Part shown: positions 1 to 9,699 of the stretch, one piece after another
Layout: each line of letters starts with the position of its first letter
Position numbering within the stretch: the stretch's first letter is position 1
Assembly (NCBI RefSeq): GCF_003252725.1
Contig: NZ_QEPO01000002.1
Span: forward strand, 124,001 to 188,000
Origin: Haemophilus parainfluenzae
GTDB lineage: Bacteria; Pseudomonadota; Gammaproteobacteria; Enterobacterales; Pasteurellaceae
DNA length: 64,000 nucleotides
Direction of reading: 5' to 3'
Notes under the pieces: generated by a model
Told to the model about the DNA's origin: nothing
The model's database searches: none
What the model saw: the letters and a program-made list of their open reading frames with translations, nothing else
Position numbers and translations under genes: made by a program

Positions 1-1
1 A

Positions 2-1159
<1,158 letters not shown>

Positions 1160-1182
1160 TCAAAAATATATAAATTCAATTT

Positions 1183-1208
1183 AGGGCTAATGTTTATTAG
1201 CCCTTTCT
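1183..1208 (+). terminator. serS terminator
   Basis: Perfect 9-bp stem AGGGCTAAT / ATTAGCCCT with a 4-base loop, followed by a T-rich run, 24 bases after the serS stop codon. Confidence 0.85.
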
Positions 1209-1316
1209 TTCATCTAGAGAAATGAGATTTTTATTCTAGTCTTTGAGATAAATCCACATCAATATTCATGCATTTAGAGGTAATCTTATAAGGTATCAAT
1301 TTTTAGGAGAATAATA

Positions 1317-2261
1317 ATGACTGATAAACGACCATTTCCATTACCAACAGGGTATTTTGCTATTCCATTAGGTTTAAGCGCTTTATCTTTAGCTTGGTTG
1401 CATATGGGCGATACGCTCTCTTTTTCTCGAAATGTGAGTGATATTATTGGCATAACGTCTGTTTCAGTATGGGCACTTTTCGTCTTGCTCTGTATTTATA
1501 AAATGATTTATTTCTCTCAAGAAGTACGAGATGAATATTGTTGTCCGATACGTTTTTCTTTTCTCGCATTAATACCGATTACAACGATGTTAAGCGGGGA
1601 TGTTCTGTATCGTTGGTTTCCTCTTATTGGTGAGGGATTAATTTGGATCGGGACAATTGGACAATTATTGTTTGCCTCAGTGCGTATTAGTGCGTTATGG
1701 AAAGATGGCACATTTGAGGAAAAATCGACACTGCCACCTTTTTATTTGCCCTCTGTGGCGACTAACTTTACAAGTGCCTCATCATTAGCCTTGTTAGGCT
1801 ATCAAGATTTAGGCTATTTGTTCTTAGGTGCAGGGATGATTGCTTGGATTATTTATGAACCTGTGTTATTCCAACGTTTACGCGTGTTGCAGATTGAACC
1901 TCAATTTCGTCCAACCATGGGGATCATTCTCGCTCCAGCATTTGTGGGATCGTCGGCTTACTTATCGCTTAATGGGGGCGAGATCGATCTTTTCGTTAAG
2001 CTCTTATGGGGATACGGTTTTTTACAAATGTTCTTTTTAATTCGCCTGTTTCCTTGGATTAGTGAAAAAGGACTGAATATTGGGTTCTGGGCTTTTTCAT
2101 TCGGATTAGCTTCTTTAGCGAATGGGGCTGTTTCTTTTGTTCATCATAACGTACTGATCGGATTGGCAAATGGTGCATTTATCTTTGCTAACTTGATGAT
2201 GAGCGGTTTGGTGCTGATGACATTAGGAAAAATTTTCAAAGGGCAATTTTGGTTAAAATAG
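1317..2261 (+). CDS. tehA: TehA, SLAC1-family anion channel / tellurite resistance membrane protein
   Basis: Inner-membrane protein of 314 residues, the same length as H. influenzae TehA, which it closely resembles. TehA is the structural model for the plant SLAC1 anion channels; ten transmembrane helices form a central pore. The gating phenylalanine known at position 262 of the H. influenzae protein is present here at exactly residue 262 (AFSFGLAS). The start is set by a strong AGGAG box just upstream of ATG 1317. No tehB methyltransferase lies beside it, as is also the case in H. influenzae. The original tellurite phenotype is an overexpression effect, so the natural role is probably anion or organic anion efflux. 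Confidence 0.95.
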   Translation: MTDKRPFPLPTGYFAIPLGLSALSLAWLHMGDTLSFSRNVSDIIGITSVSVWALFVLLCIYKMIYFSQEVRDEYCCPIRFSFLALIPITTMLSGDVLYRWFPLIGEGLIWIGTIGQLLFASVRISALWKDGTFEEKSTLPPFYLPSVATNFTSASSLALLGYQDLGYLFLGAGMIAWIIYEPVLFQRLRVLQIEPQFRPTMGIILAPAFVGSSAYLSLNGGEIDLFVKLLWGYGFLQMFFLIRLFPWISEKGLNIGFWAFSFGLASLANGAVSFVHHNVLIGLANGAFIFANLMMSGLVLMTLGKIFKGQFWLK

Positions 2262-2268
2262 CTTAAAT

Positions 2269-2302
2269 AAAAAGTGCGGTTAAAAATGACCGCACTTTTT
2301 TT
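2269..2302. terminator. USS-dyad terminator
   Basis: Inverted pair of uptake signal sequences (AAAGTGCGGT 2271-2280, ACCGCACTTT 2289-2298) followed by T residues. It ends tehA and, reading the other way, the regulator gene at 2341. This is the last USS before an 8.8-kb stretch without any. Confidence 0.85.
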
Positions 2303-2340
2303 ATGAATTTTTTAAATAACAACCAATCATTTACAAAAAA

Positions 2341-3054
2341 CTAGACATGTCGTTTTGCTGTTGATGTAAATGCAATTTTATCTGGTCGATAGCTAATACT
2401 CCCATATTGAAACGGTCGACCATCCGCCAAATAAGTGGTGCTTGTCACATTCACAACCATGTCATACTCACCAAGATCAATTGCCTTTTTTTCTTCTTCG
2501 TTTGCATAGCGAAAGACAATTTTTCGTTGTGAGTGACTAATTTTTAATTTTAATTCGTTTTCCAAATAGTGATAAATAGAACGCTCAGCGATTTCTCGGC
2601 TAATAAACGGCACGATACGGCGATCAAAATAAGAAACCTCGTATTCAACGGCTTCGCCATCAATTTCACGGAGACGAGCAATACGGTAGAAATCGATCTG
2701 ATCATCGACATTAAAAATATGCATCAGCTCTTCTTCACCTTGCACAATATACAAGCTGGTTAATGTGGTTTTTACTTGATGGGTTGAGGCACTATTTAAT
2801 TCGCTGACAGTTTTAATTTCGGAAAGCATTTGTGGTTTAGATAAATCATGTTTTAAAACAATCGAATTTCTGCCTTGTTGCTTTTGAATATAGCCATCAA
2901 TTTCAAGTAGAGAAAGCGCTTTTCGAATAGTGTCTTTGGAAAAACCATAGCTTTGCATGAGTTCATTTTCACTCGGGAGCTCTTGCAATGGCGCTAAATT
3001 ACCATTGTTAATTTGGGTCTTTATCTCGTTATAGACCTGCTTGTACTTGCTCAT
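2341..3054 (-). CDS. GntR/UTRA transcriptional regulator, TreR-like
   Basis: A 237-residue regulator: winged helix of GntR type at residues 1-65 (SENELMQSYGFSKDTIRKALSLLE is the helix-turn-helix region) and a UTRA ligand-binding domain at about 85-235. It looks most like the Firmicutes TreR group (repressors that bind sugar phosphates), not the LacI-type TreR of enterobacteria. I place the start at ATG 3054, which has AGGA seven bases upstream; an in-frame ATG at 3102 adds 16 residues unlike the family. It is divergent from the maltose genes, with two palindromic sites between (3121-3132, 3172-3185), so it most likely represses them. Ligand is not visible; maltose 6'-phosphate or a related phospho-sugar is inferred. 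Confidence 0.85.
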   Translation of the reverse strand: MSKYKQVYNEIKTQINNGNLAPLQELPSENELMQSYGFSKDTIRKALSLLEIDGYIQKQQGRNSIVLKHDLSKPQMLSEIKTVSELNSASTHQVKTTLTSLYIVQGEEELMHIFNVDDQIDFYRIARLREIDGEAVEYEVSYFDRRIVPFISREIAERSIYHYLENELKLKISHSQRKIVFRYANEEEKKAIDLGEYDMVVNVTSTTYLADGRPFQYGSISYRPDKIAFTSTAKRHV

Positions 3055-3120
3055 TTTTAATCCTTTTATCGACCGTTCGTTCCATAGGTATAGCCATAGC
3101 ATATCATAAAATCATAAATG

Positions 3121-3132
3121 TTATACGTATAA
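3121..3132. promoter_or_regulatory. Operator 1 of the maltose locus (perfect palindrome)
   Basis: TTATACGTATAA is a perfect 12-base palindrome in the divergent region between the regulator and malQ-malP. A second, near-identical site has its centre 52 bp away. The arrangement suits a dimeric GntR/UTRA repressor. Function is inferred. Confidence 0.6.
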
Positions 3133-3134
3133 AA

Positions 3135-3150
3135 TGTGATATTAGTCACT
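3135..3150. promoter_or_regulatory. crp site: CRP-like binding site
   Basis: TGTGA-N6-TCACT matches the CRP consensus TGTGA-N6-TCACA at nine of ten fixed positions. It lies between the two operators, centred about 80 bp upstream of the predicted malQ-malP start point, so catabolite activation is plausible. Confidence 0.55.
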
Positions 3151-3171
3151 CTTTTACGAAAATGTTTTAAA

Positions 3172-3185
3172 CTTTTACGTATAAG
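3172..3185. promoter_or_regulatory. Operator 2 of the maltose locus
   Basis: CTTTTACGTATAAG is palindromic apart from one base pair and shares TACGTATAA with operator 1. It ends three bases before the predicted -35 box of malQ-malP. Confidence 0.55.
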
Positions 3186-3188
3186 TTG

Positions 3189-3216
3189 TTGCATAAAAAT
3201 ACGGTTAGGTTAGAAT
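3189..3216 (+). promoter_or_regulatory. Predicted promoter of the malQ-malP operon
   Basis: TTGCAT (3189-3194), a 16-base spacer and TAGAAT (3211-3216), with a start point expected near 3223. AGAGGAAAT just before ATG 3250 is the ribosome binding site. Confidence 0.6.
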
Positions 3217-3249
3217 GAGCCAAAATGATAACTTCCTAGAGGAAATATT

Positions 3250-6200
3250 ATGCTTACTCGTTCAAGTGGTGTTCTTATGCACATTACCTCGCTACCAAAT
3301 GCATTCGGGATTGGTAGCTTTGGGCAATCGGCTTATGATTTTGTCGATTTTTTAGTTGAAACTAAACAAACTTATTGGCAAATTCTTCCACTTACCACCA
3401 CCAGTTATGGTGATTCACCTTATCAATCTTTCTCTGCAATTGCAGGTAATACTCACCTTATTGATTTTGATTTACTAACCCAAATGGGTTTGTTGAAAGA
3501 ATCTGATTATGCTTCGGTCAATTTCGGTGATGATCCAACTAGCGTGGATTATGAACGTATTTTCTACGCACGCCGTCCGATTTTAGAAACAGCCGTGAAA
3601 AATTTTTTAGCGAATCAAGCATTCCAAGCTGATTTCAAGCACTTCGAGAAAAACAACCGATTATGGTTGGATGATTTTGCTGAGTTTATGGCAATTAAAG
3701 AGCATTTTGGTAATCAAGCATTACAAAAATGGGATGATAAAAAAGCTGTTGCGCGCGATCCAAGAACATTAGAAAAATATCGCACGATGTTAGCTGATCA
3801 AATTCAGTACTTTAAAGTGACGCAATATTTCTTCTTTAAACAATGGAGCGAGTTAAAACATTACGCGAATCAAAAAGGCATAAAGATTATCGGTGATATG
3901 CCGATTTACGTGGCGGCAGATAGCGTGGAAGTTTGGACAAAACCAGAACTCTTCCAATTAGATAAAGAACGTAATCCGCTTTTTGTCGCAGGGGTTCCAG
4001 CCGATCAGTTCAGTGCAACGGGACAACTTTGGGGCAATCCGCTTTATGATTGGGAAGAACATAAAAAACAAGGCTATGCTTGGTGGATTCATCGTATTGA
4101 AGAAAGCTTCAAGATTTATGATGTACTTCGCATCGATCATTTCAAAGGTTTTTCCGATTATTGGCAAGTGGATGGAAAAGCAGATATTGCTAAAGATGGT
4201 AGTTGGCAGCCAGGTCCCGGCTATGATTTATTCAAAGCGGTTAAAGAGCAACTAGGTGATTTACCGATTATTGCCGAAGATTTAGGTAATATTGATGATA
4301 AAGCAAGAAAGCTGCTTGCAGATTGTCATTACCCAGGCATGAAGATTCTGCAATTTGGTTTTGAAGATGTCAGCGGAAAAAGCTTAGATAGCCCGCATTA
4401 TTGCATCCCACATTCCATTGTTTATACCGGTACACATGATAACGATGTGACTAATGGTTGGTATAACGCACTTACCGAACAACAGCAACAATATATTAAT
4501 GATTATACGCATCGTAGTGAGGATGAATCGATTTGCCAAGCGATGATTCGTCAGCTTTTTGCAACCGTTAGCAATACCGCGATTGCCACAATGCAAGATG
4601 TTTTAGATTTGCCTGCGAGTTCAAGAATGAATGTTCCTTCAACCATTGGTGGAAACTGGCAATGGAGAATGCAGCAATCTGATTTAACGCAAGATAAAAA
4701 AGACTTTTTAGCTAAAATGACCACGTTATATCAACGTGCTAATCAGGAAAAAACAATGATTAAATTTAGTACATTTGTAAAAAACGAAACCAATAAATCG
4801 CTTGAACAATTAAGTGATAAAGAAACTTATATTCAATTATTAAATTACGTAAAAACACTTTCTGCAGATAAACCTAAAAACACAGGTAAACGTAAGGTTT
4901 ACTATATCTCAGCAGAGTTTTTAATTGGTAAATTACTTTCTAATAACCTGATTAACCTTGGTGTGTATCAAGATATTAAAGCGGAATTAGAAAGTGTGGG
5001 TAAATCATTAAGTCATATTGAAGATATTGAGCCAGAACCGTCTTTAGGAAATGGTGGTTTAGGCCGTTTGGCTTCTTGTTTTATTGATTCAATGTCTACG
5101 CTTGGCTTAAATGCTGAAGGGGTAGGTTTAAATTATCATTATGGTTTGTTCAAACAAGTCTTTAAAAAGAATGAACAACATGCAGAGCCTAATGATTGGA
5201 TTGAAGATAACTCTTGGTTAATTCCAACGGATATTAGCTATGAGGTGCCATTTAAGAAATTTACATTAACCTCTAAATTAGATCGCATTGATATTTTAGG
5301 TTATAAGAAAGAAACGAAAAACTATCTCAATTTATTTGATATTAAATCAGTAAATCCTAAATTGATTAAAAAAGGTATTGAGTTTGATAAAACTGCGATT
5401 GAAGAAAATCTGACTTTATTCCTTTACCCAGATGATTCAGATAAAAATGGGGAATTGCTGCGTATTTATCAACAATACTTCATGGTATCAAATGCTGCAC
5501 AATTATTAATTGATGAAGCAATTGCGCGTGGTAGCAATTTACATGATTTAGCTGATTATGCGTATGTTCAGATCAACGATACGCACCCTTCAATGGTGAT
5601 TCCTGAATTAATCCGCTTATTAACTGAAAAACATAAAATTAAGTTTGCCGAAGCGGTTGAAATTGTACGTAATATGGTGGGCTATACAAACCATACAATT
5701 TTGGCTGAAGCATTAGAAAAATGGCCACTCGATTATTTAGATGAAGTAGTGCCGCATTTAGTGGTGATCATCAAGAAATTAGATAAATTAGTGCGTGCAG
5801 AATATAAAGATCCAGCAGTACAAATTATTGATAAACAAAAACGTGTGCATATGGCGCATATGGATATTCACTTTTCAAATTCTGTAAATGGTGTGGCAGC
5901 GTTACATACGGAGATTTTGAAAAATTCAGAACTTAAAGCGTTCTATGCGTTGTATCCTGAAAAATTCAATAATAAGACAAACGGCATTACTTTCCGTCGT
6001 TGGTTAGAGTTTTCTAACCAACCATTAGCGGCTTATATTAAAGAATTGATTGGCGATGAATATTTGCATGATGCAACGAAATTAGAGAAATTGTTAACCT
6101 TTAAAGATGACAAAAAGGTTCATCAACAATTAGCGAAAATTAAGTTTGAAAACAAATTAGCACTAAAAGCGTACCTTAAAGAAAATAAAGGTATTGAGTT

Positions 6201-7023
6201 AGATGAAAATTCTATCATTGATACGCAAATTAAGCGTTTCCATGAATACAAACGCCAACAAATGAATGCGCTTTATGTAATTCACAAATACTTAGAAATT
6301 AAAGCCGGTAAATTACCAAAACGTAAAATTACCGTGATTTTCGGTGGAAAAGCAGCACCTGCTTATATTATTGCTCAGGATATTATTCACTTAATTCTTT
6401 GTTTATCTGAGTTAATCAATAATGATCCTGAAGTGAATAAGTATTTAAACGTACATTTGGTGGAAAACTATAATGTGAGCGTAGCAGAAAAACTCATTCC
6501 AGCAACCGATATTTCTGAGCAGATTTCACTTGCCTCTAAAGAAGCTTCTGGTACAGGGAATATGAAGTTTATGCTGAATGGCGCATTAACCTTAGGCACA
6601 ATGGATGGCGCCAATGTTGAAATTGCAGAATTAGCCGGTGCTGAAAATATCTATACATTCGGTAAAGATTCAGAAAGCATCATTAAACTTTATGAAACAG
6701 CAGGTTATGTTTCAAAAGAGTATTATGAAAACGACAAAGATATTAAAAGAGCGGTTGATTTTATTCTGAATCCTGCCGTGGTGAAATTAGGCAATAAAAC
6801 ACGTTTAGAACGTCTTTATAACGAATTATTGAATAAAGACTGGTTTATGACGTTAATCGACTTTAATGCTTATGTCGACGCGAAAGAACAAATCTTAGCC
6901 GATTATGAAGATCAAGATAGTTGGAATGAGAAAGTGGTTCATAATATCGCAAAAGCAGGCTTCTTCTCATCAGACCGCACGATTGCTCAATATAATGCAG
7001 ACATTTGGCATTGTGAGGGCTAA
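3250..7023 (+). CDS. malQ-malP: MalQ-MalP fusion: 4-alpha-glucanotransferase joined to maltodextrin phosphorylase
   Basis: One open frame of 1257 residues. Residues 1-502 are a complete GH77 amylomaltase of the short Gram-positive type (about 500 residues; H. influenzae MalQ is near 700): nucleophile D296 in RIDHF, acid/base E343 in AEDLG, and D397 in THDN. Residues 503-1257 are a full GT35 phosphorylase with the pyridoxal-phosphate lysine K1106 in [10 protein letters not shown]. Both halves look strongly streptococcal. The second half starts with a methionine (4756) that still has AGGAA seven bases upstream, so this looks like a malQ/malP gene pair whose malQ stop codon was lost; a separate MalP may also be made. 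MalQ converts maltose to glucose plus dextrins, and MalP yields glucose 1-phosphate. First gene of an operon with 7033 and 7835. Confidence 0.93.
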   Translation: MLTRSSGVLMHITSLPNAFGIGSFGQSAYDFVDFLVETKQTYWQILPLTTTSYGDSPYQSFSAIAGNTHLIDFDLLTQMGLLKESDYASVNFGDDPTSVDYERIFYARRPILETAVKNFLANQAFQADFKHFEKNNRLWLDDFAEFMAIKEHFGNQALQKWDDKKAVARDPRTLEKYRTMLADQIQYFKVTQYFFFKQWSELKHYANQKGIKIIGDMPIYVAADSVEVWTKPELFQLDKERNPLFVAGVPADQFSATGQLWGNPLYDWEEHKKQGYAWWIHRIEESFKIYDVLRIDHFKGFSDYWQVDGKADIAKDGSWQPGPGYDLFKAVKEQLGDLPIIAEDLGNIDDKARKLLADCHYPGMKILQFGFEDVSGKSLDSPHYCIPHSIVYTGTHDNDVTNGWYNALTEQQQQYINDYTHRSEDESICQAMIRQLFATVSNTAIATMQDVLDLPASSRMNVPSTIGGNWQWRMQQSDLTQDKKDFLAKMTTLYQRANQEKTMIKFSTFVKNETNKSLEQLSDKETYIQLLNYVKTLSADKPKNTGKRKVYYISAEFLIGKLLSNNLINLGVYQDIKAELESVGKSLSHIEDIEPEPSLGNGGLGRLASCFIDSMSTLGLNAEGVGLNYHYGLFKQVFKKNEQHAEPNDWIEDNSWLIPTDISYEVPFKKFTLTSKLDRIDILGYKKETKNYLNLFDIKSVNPKLIKKGIEFDKTAIEENLTLFLYPDDSDKNGELLRIYQQYFMVSNAAQLLIDEAIARGSNLHDLADYAYVQINDTHPSMVIPELIRLLTEKHKIKFAEAVEIVRNMVGYTNHTILAEALEKWPLDYLDEVVPHLVVIIKKLDKLVRAEYKDPAVQIIDKQKRVHMAHMDIHFSNSVNGVAALHTEILKNSELKAFYALYPEKFNNKTNGITFRRWLEFSNQPLAAYIKELIGDEYLHDATKLEKLLTFKDDKKVHQQLAKIKFENKLALKAYLKENKGIELDENSIIDTQIKRFHEYKRQQMNALYVIHKYLEIKAGKLPKRKITVIFGGKAAPAYIIAQDIIHLILCLSELINNDPEVNKYLNVHLVENYNVSVAEKLIPATDISEQISLASKEASGTGNMKFMLNGALTLGTMDGANVEIAELAGAENIYTFGKDSESIIKLYETAGYVSKEYYENDKDIKRAVDFILNPAVVKLGNKTRLERLYNELLNKDWFMTLIDFNAYVDAKEQILADYEDQDSWNEKVVHNIAKAGFFSSDRTIAQYNADIWHCEG

Positions 7024-7032
7024 GGGGAAGCA

Positions 7033-7824
7033 ATGAAACTACTTACCCTGAATGTACACGCTTGGTTAGAAGCTAACCAAGCGGAAAAAATAGAGGTTCT
7101 TGCTGAGACTATTGTGGAAAAGGGTTATGACATCATTGCCTTACAAGAGGTTAATCAATTGATGTCGTCTCCTGCTATTTCACCAACGTTAAAGCAAGAT
7201 AACTATGGTGTCATTCTGTTAAATAAAATCAATCAACGCGTTGCACAGAAATACTCGCTTTTTTGGAGCAATTCGCATATTGGTTATGATAAATATGATG
7301 AAGGCATTGCATTTTTAACGCGTTTGCCTGTTTATGATGTAGATGCGTTTTATTGTAGTCAACATCAACGTCTTGACTCGATTCTCTCGCGTAAAATCAT
7401 TGGCTTGACAGTAGAATATCAAGGCCAGTTAATTGAATGTTATTCTTGCCATATCAATTTGCCAAATTGTGATGGTGAAAACCAACTTGATAATATTCGC
7501 TATATTGTGGATCGGAGCAAAAGTGCGAATCTTAAAATCCTGATGGGTGATTTCAATACTGATGCAATAAGCGATCAGCAAGCTTACCAGCAGATTAAAT
7601 CCTTAGGCTTATTCGATACTTTTGAAATGGCAGAGCAGAAGGATAGCGGTATCACTGTAGAGAAAGCGATTGACGGTTGGAAAGGCCATAGTCAAGAAAA
7701 GCGATTAGATTATATTTTTTTAAACCAAGCAAAAAGGGTTTTATCCAGTCAGGTTATTTTTAATGGCAAAAATAAACCGATTGTTTCCGACCATTTTGGC
7801 GTAGAAGTAGCTCTCATCTTGTAG
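7033..7824 (+). CDS. mapP: Endonuclease/exonuclease/phosphatase-fold protein, probable maltose-6'-phosphate phosphatase
   Basis: A 263-residue soluble protein of the EEP superfamily. The metal and catalytic motifs are visible in order: LNVHAW near the N terminus, ALQEVN at about residue 38, GDFNTD at about 171, DYIF at about 228 and SDHFGVE near the C terminus. In Enterococcus faecalis an enzyme of this kind (MapP), encoded beside the maltose PTS permease malT, removes phosphate from maltose 6'-phosphate; here the gene likewise touches a MalT-like permease. The gene begins 9 bases after malQ-malP with a GGGGAAG ribosome site and ends 10 bases before the permease, so it is co-transcribed. The fold is certain; the substrate is inferred from context. 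A nuclease is unlikely in this setting. Confidence 0.75.
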   Translation: MKLLTLNVHAWLEANQAEKIEVLAETIVEKGYDIIALQEVNQLMSSPAISPTLKQDNYGVILLNKINQRVAQKYSLFWSNSHIGYDKYDEGIAFLTRLPVYDVDAFYCSQHQRLDSILSRKIIGLTVEYQGQLIECYSCHINLPNCDGENQLDNIRYIVDRSKSANLKILMGDFNTDAISDQQAYQQIKSLGLFDTFEMAEQKDSGITVEKAIDGWKGHSQEKRLDYIFLNQAKRVLSSQVIFNGKNKPIVSDHFGVEVALIL

Positions 7825-7834
7825 GAGAATCAAT

Positions 7835-9499
7835 ATGAAAAAAATGCTCAGTTTTGAATTTTGGCAAAAATTCGGTAAGTGCCTAATGGTTGTGATTGCC
7901 GTGATGCCAGCCGCGGGTTTAATGGTGAGTATTGGTAACTCACTGCCTTTGATTAGCGATGCGGAATGGCTAGCGCTTGTCGGAAACATTATCGCCCAAA
8001 TTGGTTGGGGGATTATTGGTAACCTTCATTTATTATTTGCTTTAGCGATTGGTGGTAGCTGGGCAAATGAGCGTGCGGGTGGGGCATTTGCAGCAGGCCT
8101 GGCTTTCATTTTAATTAACTTAATTACTGGTAATTTTTTCGGTGTGAAACTTGAAATGCTAGCGGATCCAAATGCACATGTAAGTACAGTATTGGCCGGT
8201 GAAATTCCTGTGGCAAATTACTTTGTGAATGTGCTTGGGCAACCTGCGTTAAATATGGGTGTATTCGTTGGTATTATCGCTGGTTTTGTGGGAGCAACAA
8301 CCTTCAATCGTTACTACAATTTCCGTAAATTACCTGAAGTATTAACATTCTTTAATGGTAAACGTTTTGTTCCTTTCGTTGTTATTTATCGTTCTGTATT
8401 AGTTGCAATCTTCCTATCGTTATTCTGGCCTTTAGTTCAAACAGGAATTAATCATTTCGGTCAATGGATTGCTAACTCACAAAACTCAGCGCCAATTTTA
8501 GCACCATTTATTTATGGTACCTTAGAACGTTTATTGCTTCCATTTGGTTTACACCATATGTTGACTATCCCAATGAACTACACTTCATTAGGCGGTACTT
8601 ATGAGTTCTTAACCGGTGCACAACAAGGTAAACAAGTATTTGGCCAAGACCCACTGTGGCTTGCCTGGGTGACGGACTTAATTAACCTTAAAGATGCGGG
8701 TAACTTAACCCAATATAATGATCTTCTTTCAACCGTGACACCTGCTCGCTTCAAAGTGGGACAAATGATTGGTTCAACCGGTATCTTAATGGGCTTGACA
8801 CTCGCAATGTATATCAACGTAGATGAAGACAAGAAAAAACTCTATAAAGGGATTTTCCTTTCTTCTGCACTTGCTGTGTTCTTAACCGGTGTAACAGAGC
8901 CAATCGAATACATGTTTATGTTTGTCGCATTGCCACTTTATATTGTTTATGCTTTAGTGCAAGGTTGTGCTTTCGCCATGGCAGATATCGTGGACTTGCG
9001 TGTGCATTCATTCGGTAACATTGAGTTCTTAACCCGTACACCAATGGCGATTAAAGCCGGCATCGGTATGGATGTGATCAACTTTATTTGGGTATCGATC
9101 CTGTTTGCAGTGGCCATGTTCTTTATCGCGAACTTTATGATTAAGAAATTTAATCTTGCGACAGCAGGCCGTAATGGTAACTATGATGCGAAAGGTTCAG
9201 ATGAAGCTTCTAGCAATGAGCCAAAAGTGGCGAATGCTAGCACGCAAGTTATTCAAATCATCAACTTACTTGGCGGACGTAATAATATCGCGGATGTTGA
9301 TGCTTGTATGACACGTTTACGTATCACCGTACATAATCCAGATTTAGTGGGTGATGAAGCCAGCTGGAAACAAGCGGGCGCAATGGGCTTTATCGTGAAA
9401 GGTTCTGGTATCCAAGCGATTTATGGGCCAAAAGCAGATGTTTTAAAATCAGATATTCAAGACGTGCTTTCATCTGGTGTTGAAATTCCTAAAATGTAA
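7835..9499 (+). CDS. malT: PTS EIICB permease, maltose/glucose family (MalT/MalX-like)
   Basis: A 554-residue phosphotransferase-system permease. Residues 1-430 are the EIIC membrane domain with about ten hydrophobic segments and the family-typical TGVTEPIEYMFMF stretch; after a polar linker, residues about 470-554 form the EIIB domain with the phosphorylated cysteine C491 (DACMTRLR). No EIIA domain is attached, so it must borrow a cellular EIIA-Glc (Crr). Maltose is the most likely substrate because its neighbours are MalQ-MalP and a MapP-like phosphatase; glucose or another alpha-glucoside is possible. Start has GTAGGAGAAT upstream. Last gene of the operon; a hairpin follows at 9521. No phospho-alpha-glucosidase gene is present, which supports the dephosphorylation route. 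Confidence 0.82.
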   Translation: MKKMLSFEFWQKFGKCLMVVIAVMPAAGLMVSIGNSLPLISDAEWLALVGNIIAQIGWGIIGNLHLLFALAIGGSWANERAGGAFAAGLAFILINLITGNFFGVKLEMLADPNAHVSTVLAGEIPVANYFVNVLGQPALNMGVFVGIIAGFVGATTFNRYYNFRKLPEVLTFFNGKRFVPFVVIYRSVLVAIFLSLFWPLVQTGINHFGQWIANSQNSAPILAPFIYGTLERLLLPFGLHHMLTIPMNYTSLGGTYEFLTGAQQGKQVFGQDPLWLAWVTDLINLKDAGNLTQYNDLLSTVTPARFKVGQMIGSTGILMGLTLAMYINVDEDKKKLYKGIFLSSALAVFLTGVTEPIEYMFMFVALPLYIVYALVQGCAFAMADIVDLRVHSFGNIEFLTRTPMAIKAGIGMDVINFIWVSILFAVAMFFIANFMIKKFNLATAGRNGNYDAKGSDEASSNEPKVANASTQVIQIINLLGGRNNIADVDACMTRLRITVHNPDLVGDEASWKQAGAMGFIVKGSGIQAIYGPKADVLKSDIQDVLSSGVEIPKM

Positions 9500-9520
9500 T
9501 TCAGCCTAAATGCTAATTTT

Positions 9521-9544
9521 ATCCCCGCTCTTCAAGGCGGGGAT
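9521..9544 (+). terminator. Hairpin after the PTS gene
   Basis: Perfect 8-bp stem ATCCCCGC / GCGGGGAT with an 8-base loop, 21 bases after the stop. No T-run follows, so it may be a 3'-end stabiliser or a weak terminator. Confidence 0.55.
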
Positions 9545-9636
9545 ATCATATCAATATCTCATCTCGATATTGCTTATCTTCAATCTATCCACAAAATAAT
9601 ACTATCAACGTAAAAAATATTTACACAACTTCGGCG

Positions 9637-9679
9637 CTAGAAAAAATACCGCCCATTGTGTAACGAGCGGTATTTCTAG
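9637..9679 (-). terminator. rnb terminator
   Basis: Long imperfect inverted repeat (CTAGAAA.. to ..TTTCTAG with ATACCGC / GCGGTAT inside) just downstream of rnb on the minus strand. The 200 bases between the permease and rnb hold only this and the 9521 hairpin. Confidence 0.7.
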
Positions 9680-9699
9680 TGTTAGAAGGGAAGTGGTTA

